Notes: a model not told the origin generated them from the sequence alone. 64,000 nucleotides of DNA from Auanema rhodensis (GCA_964057225.1 OZ059898.1:17647267-17711266), one strand, 5' to 3'. Shown: positions 50,201 to 64,000, counted from the stretch's first letter. A program made the numbers and translations.

Positions 50201-53200
50201 AAAAAATTTTTGTCAAAATGTTTTTGGAAGCAATGTTGAGTGTACATGGAAACTCAACATACACTAATGCATCATTTTTCAAACGATCATAACTAATTTC
50301 TGTATTAAACGTTTCTCAATGTAGTATAGTGCATTCGATGCGGATTTTTAAGCTGCGTCGATCTGTGTTATCAGATTTGCGCTAGCTTAAAAATGCACCG
50401 AGACATCAACTGATATAAGTTCACACTTATATCCTCGATTTTCACCCTGAAGAATTGATTTTTTCGTTGAATAACATTGTCCATCGTCTTTGCCTTGAAA
50501 AACGAAATCTGAAAACTTCTACTTTTTGCTAAATTATTTTGAAATTTTTCGAAAAAATTTTTGTCAAAATGTTTTTGGAAGCAATGTTGAGTGTACATGG
50601 AAACTCAACATACACTAATGCATCATTTTTCAAACGATCACAACTAATTTTTGTATAAAGCGTTTCTCAATGTCGTAAAGTGCATTCGATGCAGATTTGT
50701 AAGCTGCGTCGATCTGTGTTATCAGATTTGCGCTAGCTTAAAAATGCACCGAGATATCAACTGATATAAGTTCACACTTATATCCTCGATTTTCACCCTG
50801 AAGAATTGATTTTTTCGTTGAATAACATTGTCCATCGTCTTTGCCTTGAAAAACGAAATCTGAAAACTTCTACTTTTTGCTAAATTATTTTGAAATTTTT
50901 CGAAAAAATTTTTGTCAAAATGTTTTTGGAAGCAATGTTGAGTGTACATGGAAACTCAACATACACTAATGCATCATTTTTCAAACGATCACAACTAATT
51001 TTTGTATAAAGCGTTTCTCAATGTAGTATAGTGCATTCGATGCGGATTTTTAAGCTGCGTCGATCTGTGTTATCAGATTTGCGCTAGCTTAAAAATGCAC
51101 CGAGACATCAACTGATATAAGTTCACACTTATATCCTCGATTTTCACCCTGAAGAATTAATTTTTTCGTTGAATAACGTTGTCCATCGTCTTTGCCTTGA
51201 AAAAAGGAATCTAAAAACATCTACTTTTTGCTAAATTATTTCGAAATTTTTCGAAAAAATTTTTGTCAAAATGTTTTTGGAAGCAATGTTGAGTGTACAT
51301 GGAAACTCAACATACACTAATGCATCATTTTTCAAACGATCATAACTAATTTTTGTATTAAGCGTTTTTCAATGTAGTATAGTGCATTCGATGCGGATTT
51401 TTAAGCTGCGTCGATCTGTGTTATCAGATTTGCGCTAGCTTAAAAATGCACCGAGACATCAACTGATATAAGTTCACACTTATATCCTCGATTTTCACCC
51501 TGAAGAATTTATTTTTTCGTTGAATAACATTGTCCATCGTCTTTGCCTTGAAAAAAGGAATCTAAAAACATCTACTTTTTGCTAAATTATTCTGAAATTT
51601 TTCGAAAAAATTTTTGTCAAAATGTTTTTGGAAGCAATGTTGAGTGTACATGGAAACTCAACATACACTAATGCATCATTTTTCAAACGATCATAACTAA
51701 TTTCTGTATTAAACGTTTCTCAATGTAGTATAGTGCATTCGATGCGTATTTTTAAGCTGCGTCGATCTGTGTTATCAGATTTGCGCTAGCTTAAAAATGC
51801 ACCGAGACATCAACTGATATAAGTTCACACTTATATCCTCGATTTTCACCATGAAGAAATAATTTTTTCGTTGAATAACATTGTCCATCGTCTTTGCCTT
51901 GAAAAAAAAAATCTAAAAACATCTACTTTTTGCTAAATTATTTTGAAATTTTTCGAAAAAATTTTTGTCAAAATGTTTTTGGAAGCAATGTTGAGTGTAC
52001 ATGGAAACTCAACATACACTAATGCATTATTTTTCAAACGATCATAACTAATTTTTGTATTAAGCGTTTCTCAATGTAGTATAGTGCATTCGATGCGGAT
52101 TTTTAAGCTGCGTCGATCTGTGTTATCAGATTTGCGCTAGCTTAAAAATGCACCGAGACATCAACTGATATAAGTTCACACTTATATCCTCGATTTTCAC
52201 CCTGAAGAAATAATTTTTTCGTTGAATAACATTGTCCATCGTCTTTGCCTTGAAAAAAAAAATCTAAAAACATCTACTTTTTGCTAAATTATTTTGAAAT
52301 TTTTCGAAAAAATTTTTGTCAAAATGTTTTTGGAAGCAATGTTGAGTGTACATGGAAACTCAACATACACTAATGCATCATTTTTCAAACGATCATAACT
52401 AATTTTTGTATTAAGCGTTTCTCAATGTAGTATAGTGCATTCGATGCGGATTTTTAAGCTGCGTCGATCTGTGTTATCAGATTTGCGCTAGCTTAAAAAT
52501 GCACCGAGACATCAACTGATATAAGTTCACACTTATATCCTCGATTTTCACCCTGAAGAATTAATTTTTTCGTTGAATAACATTGTCCATCGTCTTTGCC
52601 TTGAAAAAAGGAATCTAAAAACATCTACTTTTTGCTAAATTATTTCGAAATTTTTCGAAAAAAGTTTTGTCAAAATGTTTTTGGAAGCAATGTTGAGTGT
52701 ACATGGAAACTCAACATACACTAATGCATCATTTTTCAAACGATCATAACTAATTTTTGTATTAAGCGTTTTTCAATGTAGTATAGTGCATTCGATGCGG
52801 ATTTTTAAGCTGCGTCGATCTGTGTTATCAGATTTGCGCTAGCTTAAAAATGCACCGAGACATCAACTGATATAAGTTCACACTTATATCCTCGATTTTC
52901 ACCCTGAAGAATTTATTTTTTCGTTGAATAACATTGTCCATCGTCTTTGCCTTGAAAAAAGGAATCTAAAAACATCTACTTTTTGCTAAATTATTCTGAA
53001 ATTTTTCGAAAAAATTTTTGTCAAAATGTTTTTGGAAGCAATGTTGAGTGTACATGGAAACTCAACATACACTAATGCATCATTTTTCAAACGATCATAA
53101 CTAATTTCTGTATTAAACGTTTCTCAATGTAGTATAGTGCATTCGATGCGTATTTTTAAGCTGCGTCGATCTGTGTTATCAGATTTGCGCTAGCTTAAAA

Positions 53201-53208
53201 ATGCACCG
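41275..53208. repeat. Satellite zone of short-range 3-monomer blocks and near-identical neighbours
   Basis: Units of 1053 bp start at 41275 and 42328, each with one gttgtcc monomer in the middle. Adjacent monomers at about 45494 and 45845 look identical in all diagnostic sites. Two adjacent monomers near 51828 and 52179 share the aaataatt linker and a long uninterrupted A-run. No gene or other element is seen. Confidence 0.75.
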
Positions 53209-56200
53209 AGACATCAACTGATATAAGTTCACACTTATATCCTCGATTTTCACCATGAAGAATTGATTTTTTCGTTGAATAACATTGTCCATCGTCTTTG
53301 CCTTGAAAAACGAAATCTGAAAACTTCTACTTTTTGCTAAATTATTTTGAAATTTTTCGAAAAAATTTTTGTCAAAATGTTTTTGGAAGCAATGTTGAGT
53401 GTACATGGAAACTCAACATACACTAATGCATCATTTTTCAAACGATCACAACTAATTTTTGTATAAAGCGTTTCTCAATGTCGTATAGTGCATTCGATGC
53501 AGATTTGTAAGCTGCGTCGATCTGTGTTATCAGATTTGCGCTAGCTTAAAAATGCACCGAGATATCAACTGATATAAGTTCACACTTATATCCTCGATTT
53601 TCACCCTGAAGAATTAATTTTTTCGTTGAATAACATTAGCCATCGTCTTTGCCTTATAAAAAGGAATCTAAAAACATTTACTTTTTGCTAAATTATTTTG
53701 AAATTTTTCGAAAAAATTTTTGTCAAAATGTTTTTGGAAGCAATGTTGAGTGTACATGGAAACTCAACATACACTAATGCATTATTTTTCAAACGATCAT
53801 AACTAATTTTTGTATTAAGCGTTTTTCAATGTAGTATAGTGCATTCGATGCGGATTTTTAAGCTGCGTCGATCTGTGTTATCAGATTTGCGCTAGCTTAA
53901 AAATGCACCGAGACATCAACTGATATAAGTTCACACTTATATCCTCGATTTTCACCCTGAAGAAATAATTTTTTCGTTGAATAACATTGTCCATCGTCTT
54001 TGCCTTGAAAAAAAAATCTAAAAACATCTACTTTTTGCTAAATTATTTTGAAATTTTTCGAAAAAATTTTTGTCAAAATGTTTTTGGAAGCAATGTTGAG
54101 TGTACATGGAAACTCAACATACACTAATGCATCATTTTTCAAACAATCATAACTAATTTTTGTATTAAGCGTTTCTCAATGTAGAATAGTGCATTCGATG
54201 CAGTTTTGTAAGCTGCGTCGATCTGTTTGATCAGATTTGGGCTAGCTTAAAAATGCACCGAGATATCAACTGATATAAGTTCACACTTATATCCTCGACT
54301 TTCACCCTGAAGAATTAATTTTTTCGTTGAATAACATTGTCCATCGTCTTTGCCTTGAAAAAAGGAATCTAAAAACATCTACTTTTTGCTAAATTATTCT
54401 GAAATTTTTCGAAAAAATTTTTGTCAAAATGTTTTTGGAAGCAATGTTGAGTGTACATGGAAACTCAACATACACTAATGCATCATTTTTCAAACGATCA
54501 TAACTAATTTCTGTATTAAACGTTTCTCAATGTAGTATAGTGCATTCGATGCGGATTTTTAAGCTGCGTCGATCTGTGTTATCAGATTTGCGCTAGCTTA
54601 AAAATGCACCGAGACATCAACTGATATAAGTTCACACTTATATCCTCGATTTTCACCCTGAAGAATTGATTTTTTCGTTGAATAACATTGTCCATCGTCT
54701 TTGCCTTGAAAAACGAAATCTGAAAACTTCTACTTTTTGCTAAATTATTTTGAAATTTTTCGAAAAAATTTTTGTCAAAATGTTTTTGGAAGCAATGTTG
54801 AGTGTACATGGAAACTCAACATACACTAATGCATCATTTTTCAAACGATCACAACTAATTTTTGTATAAAGCGTTTCTCAATGTAGTATAGTGCATTCGA
54901 TGCGGATTTTTAAGCTGCGTCGATCTGTGTTATCAGATTTGCGCTAGCTTAAAAATGCACCGAGACATCAACTGATATAAGTTCACACTTATATCCTCGA
55001 TTTTCACCCTGAAGAATTGATTTTTTCGTTGAATAACATTGTCCATCGTCTTTGCCTTGAAAAAAGGAATCTAAAAACATCTACTTTTTGCTAAATTATT
55101 CTGAAATTTTTCAAAAAAGTTTTTGTCAAAATGTTTTTGGAAGCAATGTTGAGTGTACATGGAAACTCAACATACACTAATGCATTATTTTTCAAACAAT
55201 CATAACTAATTTTTGTATTAAGCGTTTCTCAATGTAGAATAGTGCATTCGATGCAGTTTTGTAAGCTGCGTCGATCTGTTTGATCAGATTTGGGCTAGCT
55301 TAAAAATACACCGAGACATCAACTGATATAAGTTCACACTTATATCCTCGATTTTCACCCTGAAGAAATAATTTTTTCGTTGAATAACATTGTCCATCGT
55401 CTTTGCCTTGAAAAAAGGAATCTAAAAACATCTACTTTTTGCTAAATTATTCTGAAATTTTTCGAAAAAATTTTTGTCAAAATGTTTTTGGAAGCAATGT
55501 TGAGTGTACATGGAAACTCAACATACACTAATGCATCATTTTTCAAACGATCATAACTAATTTCTGTATTAAACGTTTCTCAATGTAGTATAGTGCATTC
55601 GATGCGGATTTTTAAGCTGCGTCGATCTGTGTTATCAGATTTGCGCTAGCTTAAAAATGCACCGAGACATCAACTGATATAAGTTCACACTTATATCCTC
55701 GATTTTCACCCTGAAGAATTGATTTTTTCGTTGAATAACATTGTCCATCGTCTTTGCCTTGAAAAACGAAATCTGAAAACTTCTACTTTTTGCTAAATTA
55801 TTTTGAAATTTTTCGAAAAAATTTTTGTCAAAATGTTTTTGGAAGCAATGTTGAGTGTACATGGAAACTCAACATACACTAATGCATCATTTTTCAAACA
55901 ATCATAACTAATTTTTGTATAAAGCGTTTCTCAATGTAGTATAGTGCATTCGATGCGGATTTTTAAGCTGCGTCGATCTGTGTTATCAGATTTGCGCTAG
56001 CTTAAAAATGCACCGAGACATCAACTGATATAAGTTCACACTTATATCCTCGATTTTCACCCTGAAGAATTGATTTTTTCGTTGAATAACATTGTCCATC
56101 GTCTTTGCCTTGAAAAAAGGAATCTAAAAACATCTACTTTTTGCTAAATTATTCTGAAATTTTTCGAAAAAATTTTTGTCAAAATGTTTTTGGAAGCAAT

Positions 56201-59200
56201 GTTGAGTGTACATGGAAACTCAACATACACTAATGCATTATTTTTCAAACAATCATAACTAATTTTTGTATTAAGCGTTTCTCAATGTAGAATAGTGCAT
56301 TCGATGCAGTTTTGTAAGCTGCGTCGATCTGTTTGATCAGATTTGGGCTAGCTTAAAAATGCACCGAGACATCAACTGATATAAGTTCACACTTATATCC
56401 TCGATTTTCACCCTGAAGAAATAATTTTTTCGTTGAATAACATTGTCCATCGTCTTTGCCTTGAAAAAAAAAATCTAAAAACATCTACTTTTTGCTAAAT
56501 TATTTTGAAATTTTTCGAAAAAATTTTTGTCAAAATGTTTTTGGAAGCAATGTTGAGTGTACATGGAAACTCAACATACACTAATGCATCATTTTTCAAA
56601 CAATCATAACTAATTTTTGTATTAAGCGTTTCTCAATGTAGTATAGTGCATTCGATGCGGATTTTTAAGCTGCGTCGATCTGTGTTATCAGATTTGCGCT
56701 AGCTTAAAAATGCACCGAGACATCAACTGATATAAGTTCACACTTATATCCTCGATTTTCACCCTGAAGAATTGATTTTTTCGTTGAATAACATTGCCCA
56801 TCGTCTTTGCCTTGAAAAACGAAATCTGAAAACTTCTACTTTTTGCTAAATTATTTTGAAATTTTTCGAAAAAATTTTTGTCAAAATGTTTTTGGAAGCA
56901 ATGTTGAGTGTACATGGAAACTCAACATACACTAATGCATTATTTTTCAAACAATCATAACTAATTTTTGTATTAAGCGTTTCTCAATGTAGAATAGTGC
57001 ATTCGATGCAGTTTTGTAAGCTGCGTCGATCTGTTTGATCAGATTTGGGCTAGCTTAAAAATGCACCGAGACATCAACTGATATAAGTTCACACTTATAT
57101 CCTCGATTTTCACCCTGAAGAAATAATTTTTTCGTTGAATAACATTGTCCATCGTCTTTGCCTTGAAAAAAAAAATCTAAAAACATCTACTTTTTGCTAA
57201 ATTATTTTGAAATTTTTCGAAAAAATTTTTGTCAAAATGTTTTTGGAAGCAATGTTGAGTGTACATGGAAACTCAACATACACTAATGCATCATTTTTCA
57301 AACAATCATAACTAATTTTTGTATTAAGCGTTTCTCAATGTAGAATAGTGCATTCGATGCAGTTTTGTAAGCTGCGTCGATCTGTTTGATCAGATTTGCG
57401 CTAGCTTAAAAATGCACCGAGATATCAACTGATATAAGTTCACACTTATATCCTCGATTTTCACCCTGAAGAATTGATTTTTTCGTTGAATAACATTGTC
57501 CATCGTCTTTGCCTTGAAAAACGAAATCTGAAAACTTCTACTTTTTGCTAAATTATTTTGAAATTTTTCGAAAAAATTTTTGTCAAAATGTTTTTGGAAG
57601 CAATGTTGAGTGTACATGGAAACTCAACATACACTAATGCATTATTTTTCAAACGATCATAACTAATTTTTGTATTAAGCGTTTCTCAATGTAGTATAGT
57701 GCATTCGATGCGGATTTTTAAGCTGCGTCGATCTGTGTTATCAGATTTGCGCTAGCTTAAAAATGTACCGAGACATCAACTGATATAAGTTCACACTTAT
57801 ATCCTCGATTTTCACCCTGAAGAAATAATTTTTTCGTTGAATAACATTGTCCATCGTCTTTGCCTTATAAAAAGGAATCTAAAAACATTTACTTTTTGCT
57901 AAATTATTTTGAAATTTTTCGAAAAAATTTTTGTCAAAATGTTTTTGGAAGCAATGTTGAGTGTACATGGAAACTCAACATACACTAATGCATTATTTTT
58001 CAAACGATCATAACTAATTTTTGTATTAAGCGTTTCTCAATGTAGTATAGTGCATTCGATGCGGATTTTTAAGCTGCGTCGATCTGTGTTATCAGATTTG
58101 CGCTAGCTTAAAAATGCACCGAGACATCAACTGATATAAGTTCACACTTATATCCTCGATTTTCACCCTGAAGAAATAATTTTTTCGTTGAATAACATTG
58201 TCCATCGTCTTTGCCTTGAAAAAAGGAATCTAAAAACATCTACTTCTTGCTAAATTATTCTGAAATTTTTCGAAAAAATTTTTGTCAAAATGTTTTTGGA
58301 AGCAATGTTGAGTGTACATGGAAACTCAACATACACTAATGCATCATTTTTCAAACGATCATAACTAATTTTTGTATCAAGCGTTTCTCGATGTAGTATA
58401 GTGCATTCGATGCGGATTTTTAAGCTGCGTCGATCTGTGTGATCAGATTTGGGCTAGCTTAAAAATGCACCGAGATATCAACTGATATAAGTTCACACTT
58501 ATATCCTCGATTTTCACCCTAAAGAATTAATTTTTTCGTTGAATAACATTGTCCATCGTCTTTGCCTTGAAAAAAGGAATCTAAAAACATCTACTTCTTG
58601 CTAAATTATTCTGAAATTTTTCGAAAAAATTTTTGTCAAAATGTTTTTGGAAGCAATGTTGAGTGTACATGGAAACTCAACATACACTAATGCATTATTT
58701 TTCAAACGATCATAACTAATTTTTGTATTAAGCGTTTCTCAATGTAGTATAGTGCATTCGATGCGGATTTTTAAGCTGCGTCGATCTGTGTTATCAGATT
58801 TGCGCTAGCTTAAAAATGCACCGAGACATCAACTGATATAAGTTCACACTTATATCCTCGATTTTCACCCTGAAGAAATAATTTTTTCGTTGAATAACAT
58901 TGTCCATCGTCTTTGCCTTGAAAAAAAAAATCTAAAAACATCTACTTTTTGCTAAATTATTTTGAAATTTTTCGAAAAAATTTTTGTCAAAATGTTTTTG
59001 GAAGCAATGTTGAGTGTACATGGAAACTCAACATACACTAATGAATCATTTTTCAAACAATCATAACTAATTTTTGTATTAAGCGTTTCTCAATGTAGAA
59101 TAGTGCATTCGATGCAGTTTTGTAAGCTGCGTCGATCTGTTTGATCAGATTTGGGCTAGCTTAAAAATGCACCGAGATATCAACTGATATAAGTTCACAC

Positions 59201-62200
59201 TTATATCCTCGATTTTCACCCTGAAGAATTAATTTTTTCGTTGAATAACATTGTCCATCGTCTTTGCCTTGAAAAAAGGAATCTAAAAACATCTACTTCT
59301 TGCTAAATTATTCTGAAATTTTTCGAAAAAATTTTTGTCAAAATGTTTTTGGAAGCAATGTTGAGTGTACATGGAAACTCAACATACACTAATGCATCAT
59401 TTTTCAAACGATCATAACTAATTTTTGTATCAAGCGTTTCTCGATGTAGTATAGTGCATTCGATGCGGATTTTTAAGCTGCGTCGATCTGTGTGATCAGA
59501 TTTGGGCTAGCTTAAAAATGCACCGAGATATCAACTGATATAAGTTCACACTTATATCCTCGATTTTCACCCTAAAGAATTAATTTTTTCGTTGAATAAC
59601 ATTGTCTATCGTCTTTGCTTTGAAAAATGGAATCTAAAAACATCTACTTTTTGCTAAATTATTCTGAAATTTTTCGAAAAAATTTTTGTCAAAATGTTTT
59701 TGGAAGCAATGTTGAGTGTACATGGAAACTCAACATACACTAATGCATCATTTTTCAAACGATCATAACTAATTTCTGTATTAAACGTTTCTCAATGTAG
59801 TATAGTGCATTCGATGCGTATTTTTAAGCTGCGTCGATCTGTGTTATCAGATTTGCGCTAGCTTAAAAATGCACCGAGACATCAACTGATATAAGTTCAC
59901 ACTTATATCCTCGATTTTCACCATGAAGAATTGATTTTTTCGTTGAATAACATTGTCCATCGTCTTTGCCTTGAAAAACGAAATCTGAAAACTTCTACTT
60001 TTTGCTAAATTATTTTGAAATTTTTCGAAAAAATTTTTGTCAAAATGTTTTTGGAAGCAATGTTGAGTGTACATGGAAACTCAACATACACTAATGCATC
60101 ATTTTTCAAACGATCATAACTAATTTCTGTATTAAACGTTTCTCAATGTAGTATAGTGCATTCGATGCGGATTTTTAAGCTGCGTCGATCTGTGTTATCA
60201 GATTTGCGCTAGCTTAAAAATGCACCGAGACATCAACTGATATAAGTTCACACTTATATCCTCGATTTTCACCCTGAAGAATTGATTTTTTCGTTGAATA
60301 ACATTGTCCATCGTCTTTGCCTTCAAAAAAGGAATCTAAAAACATCTACTTTTTGCTAAATTATTTCGAAATTTTTCGAAAAAATTTTTGTCAAAATGTT
60401 TTTGGAAGCAATGTTGAGTGTACATGGAAACTCAACATACACTAATGCATTATTTTTCAAACGATCATAACTAATTTTTGTATTAAGCGTTTCTCAATGT
60501 AGTATAGTGCATTCGATGCGGATTTTTAAGCTGCGTCGATCTGTGTTATCAGATTTGCGCTAGCTTAAAAATGTACCGAGACATCAACTGATATAAGTTC
60601 ACACTTATATCCTCGATTTTCACCCTGAAGAAATAATTTTTTCGTTGAATAACATTATCCATCGTCTTTGCCTTATAAAAAGGAATCTAAAAACATTTAC
60701 TTTTTGCTAAATTATTTTGAAATTTTTCGAAAAAATTTTTGTCAAAATGTTTTTGGAAGCAATGTTGAGTGTACATGGAAACTCAACATACACTAATGCA
60801 TCATTTTTCAAACGATCACAACTAATTTTTGTATAAAGCGTTTCTCAATGTAGTATAGTGCATTCGATGCGGATTTTTAAGCTGCGTCGATCTGTGTTAT
60901 CAGATTTGCGCTAGCTTAAAAATGCACCGAGATATCAACTGATATAAGTTCACACTTATATCCTCGATTTTCACCCTGAAGAATTGATTTTTTCGTTGAA
61001 TAACATTGTCCATCGTCTTTGCCTTGAAAAACGAAATCTGAAAACTTCTACTTTTTGCTAAATTATTTTGAAATTTTTCGAAAAAATTTTTGTCAAAATG
61101 TTTTTGGAAGCAATGTTGAGTGTACATGGAAACTCAACATACACTAATGCATCATTTTTCAAACAATCATAACTAATTTTTGTATTAAGCGTTTCTCAAT
61201 GTAGAATAGTGCATTCGATGCAGTTTTGTAAGCTGCGTCGATCTGTTTGATCAGATTTGGGCTAGCTTAAAAATGCACCGAGATATCAACTGATATAAGT
61301 TCACACTTATATCCTCGATTTTCACCCTGAAGAATTAATTTTTTCGTTGAATAACATTGTCCATCGTCTTTGCCTTGAAAAAAGGAATCTAAAAACATCT
61401 ACTTTCTGCTAAATTATTCTGAAATTTTTCGAAAAAATTTTTGTCAAAATGTTTTTGGAAGCAATGTTGAGTGTACATGGAAACTCAACATACACTAATG
61501 CATCATTTTTCAAACAATCATAACTAATTTTTGTATTAAGCGTTTCTCAATGTAGAATAGTGCATTCGATGCAGTTTTGTAAGCTGCGTCGATCTGTTTG
61601 ATCAGATTTGGGCTAGCTTAAAAATGCACCGAGATATCAACTGATATAAGTTCACACTTATATCCTCGATTTTCACCCTGAAGAATTAATTTTTTCGTTG
61701 AATAACATTGTCCATCGTCTTTGCCTTGAAAAAAGGAATCTAAAAACATCTACTTTTTGCTAAATTATTCTGAAATTTTTCGAAAAAATTTTTGTCAAAA
61801 TGTTTTTGGAAGCAATGTTGAGTGTACATGGAAACTCAACATACACTAATGCATCATTTTTCAAACGATCATAACTAATTTCTGTATTAAACGTTTCTCA
61901 ATGTAGTATAGTGCATTCGATGCGTATTTTTAAGCTGCGTCGATCTGTGTTATCAGATTTGCGCTAGCTTAAAAATGCACCGAGACATCAACTGATATAA
62001 GTTCACACTTATATCCTCGATTTTCACCATGAAGAATTGATTTTTTCGTTGAATAACATTGTCCATCGTCTTTGCCTTGAAAAACGAAATCTGAAAACTT
62101 CTACTTTTTGCTAAATTATTTTGAAATTTTTCGAAAAAATTTTTGTCAAAATGTTTTTGGAAGCAATGTTGAGTGTACATGGAAACTCAACATACACTAA

Positions 62201-64000
62201 TGCATCATTTTTCAAACGATCACAACTAATTTTTGTATAAAGCGTTTCTCAATGTCGTATAGTGCATTCGATGCAGATTTGTAAGCTGCGTCGATCTGTG
62301 TTATCAGATTTGCGCTAGCTTAAAAATGCACCGAGATATCAACTGATATAAGTTCACACTTATATCCTCGATTTTCACCCTGAAGAATTAATTTTTTCGT
62401 TGAATAACATTAGCCATCGTCTTTGCCTTATAAAAAGGAATCTAAAAACATTTACTTTTTGCTAAATTATTTTGAAATTTTTCGAAAAAATTTTTGTCAA
62501 AATGTTTTTGGAAGCAATGTTGAGTGTACATGGAAACTCAACATACACTAATGCATTATTTTTCAAACGATCATAACTAATTTTTGTATTAAGCGTTTTT
62601 CAATGTAGTATAGTGCATTCGATGCGGATTTTTAAGCTGCGTCGATCTGTGTTATCAGATTTGCGCTAGCTTAAAAATGCACCGAGACATCAACTGATAT
62701 AAGTTCACACTTATATCCTCGATTTTCACCCTGAAGAAATAATTTTTTCGTTGAATAACATTGTCCATCGTCTTTGCCTTGAAAAAAAAATCTAAAAACA
62801 TCTACTTTTTGCTAAATTATTTTGAAATTTTTCGAAAAAATTTTTGTCAAAATGTTTTTGGAAGCAATGTTGAGTGTACATGGAAACTCAACATACACTA
62901 ATGCATCATTTTTCAAACAATCATAACTAATTTTTGTATTAAGCGTTTCTCAATGTAGAATAGTGCATTCGATGCAGTTTTGTAAGCTGCGTCGATCTGT
63001 TTGATCAGATTTGGGCTAGCTTAAAAATGCACCGAGATATCAACTGATATAAGTTCACACTTATATCCTCGATTTTCACCCTGAAGAATTAATTTTTTCG
63101 TTGAATAACATTGTCCATCGTCTTTGCCTTGAAAGAAGGAATCTAAAAACATCTACTTTTTGCTAAATTATTCTGAAATTTTTCGAAAAAATTTTTGTCA
63201 AAATGTTTTTGGAAGCAATGTTGAGTGTACATGGAAACTCAACATACACTAATGCATCATTTTTCAAACGATCATAACTAATTTCTGTATTAAACGTTTC
63301 TCAATGTAGTATAGTGCATTCGATGCGGATTTTTAAGCTGCGTCGATCTGTGTTATCAGATTTGCGCTAGCTTAAAAATGCACCGAGACATCAACTGATA
63401 TAAGTTCACACTTATATCCTCGATTTTCACCCTGAAGAATTGATTTTTTCGTTGAATAACATTGTCCATCGTCTTTGCCTTGAAAAAAGGAATCTAAAAA
63501 CATCTACTTTTTGCTAAATTATTCTGAAATTTTTCAAAAAAGTTTTTGTCAAAATGTTTTTGGAAGCAATGTTGAGTGTACATGGAAACTCAACATACAC
63601 TAATGCATTATTTTTCAAACAATCATAACTAATTTTTGTATTAAGCGTTTCTCAATGTAGAATAGTGCATTCGATGCAGTTTTGTAAGCTGCGTCGATCT
63701 GTTTGATCAGATTTGGGCTAGCTTAAAAATACACCGAGACATCAACTGATATAAGTTCACACTTATATCCTCGATTTTCACCCTGAAGAAATAATTTTTT
63801 CGTTGAATAACATTGTCCATCGTCTTTGCCTTGAAAAAAAAAATCTAAAAACATCTACTTTTTGCTAAATTATTTTGAAATTTTTCGAAAAAAATTTTGT
63901 CAAAATGTTTTTGGAAGCAATGTTGAGTGTACATGGAAACTCAACATACACTAATGCATCATTTTTCAAACAATCATAACTAATTTTTGTATTAAGCGTT
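53209..64000. repeat. Satellite zone with divergent variants and a long-distance duplication
   Basis: This zone is rich in monomers with gaaaaacgaaatctg and with the gcagttttgtaag/gtttgatcag/tttgggctagc form. A 3-monomer repeat covers 54612-56717 (units starting 54612 and 55665) with a shortened third unit after it. A block at 53209-55313 recurs at 61983-63736 with one monomer fewer. The variant aaatgtaccgag occurs at about 57761 and 60569, eight monomers apart. The variants gtatcaagcg and ccctaaagaa near 58378 and 58521 recur exactly 1053 bp later. Confidence 0.8.

Larger units (their letters stand above)
1670..64000. repeat. 351-bp satellite array, main part
   Basis: Head-to-tail monomers of one family, all in the same orientation. 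Taking the first A of agatatcaactg or agacatcaactg as position 1, monomers begin at 1968, 2319, 2670 and so on to 63737. The span 1968-63736 contains 176 monomers with a net loss of only 7 nt, mostly from an A-run of variable length in the ccttgaaaaaagg segment. Monomers differ at roughly a dozen recurring diagnostic sites: the linker after ccctgaag (aaataatt, aattaatt, aatttatt, aattgatt), attgtcc or gttgtcc, the gaaaaaagg segment, catctac or catttac, cgatcataac or cgatcacaac, and gtattaagcg variants. The array leaves the window on the right. No inversion, truncated monomer or second transposon was seen. Confidence 0.97.

Noticed and set aside
5798-62180. Recurring 75-codon minus-strand frames in some satellite monomers
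   Set aside because: They occur only in monomers where the gaaaaacgaaatctg variant happens to remove a stop. Most monomers of the same family have the frame broken, and nothing in the translation suggests a protein.
1-64000. CRISPR array
   Set aside because: The repeats are contiguous 351-bp units without unique spacers, and the only gene has a eukaryotic-type intron.

Overview
The window is almost entirely one eukaryotic satellite DNA array, interrupted once by a small cut-and-paste DNA transposon. The satellite monomer is 351 bp and AT-rich. Every monomer lies in the same orientation. Phase holds to within 7 nt over the 176 consecutive monomers between 1968 and 63736. About 178 full monomers and one partial monomer are present. 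I found no other gene, RNA gene or mobile element.

Region by region: 1-412 holds one complete monomer and the start of the next. Positions 413-1669 hold a 1257-bp Merlin-type element (eukaryotic relatives of the bacterial IS1016/IS1595 transposases), flanked by an 8-bp target-site duplication. Positions 1670-64000 resume the array in the exact frame it left. From 1.7 to 14.6 kb the array is a mosaic of variants with local 3-, 4- and 5-monomer duplications. From 14.6 to 29 kb a 7-monomer higher-order repeat (2457 bp) dominates. From 29 to 41 kb a 3-monomer repeat (1053 bp) dominates. From 41 to 53 kb there are shorter 3-monomer blocks and near-identical neighbouring monomers. From 53 to 64 kb there is another set of variants, with a long-distance duplication and a second 3-monomer repeat.

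The transposon reads as complete: G/C-rich inverted termini of 49 and 51 nt, a perfect 8-bp duplication, and one minus-strand gene. That gene splits into two open segments which join in frame if a 43-nt GT-AG intron (1290-1332) is removed. The result is a 294-residue protein with an N-terminal zinc ribbon and a C-terminal DDE transposase domain. The likely sequence of events is that the satellite amplified by unequal exchange and one element then inserted; no insertion-bearing monomer has since been amplified within this window.

The spliced gene, the satellite organisation and the Merlin family indicate a eukaryote, probably an animal. A very short intron in an AT-rich genome fits several invertebrate groups, and I cannot name the phylum. 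The locus could be centromeric, pericentromeric or subtelomeric heterochromatin; sequence alone does not decide. Each monomer carries three inverted repeats and a nearly invariant block, which are the best candidates for a functional element.
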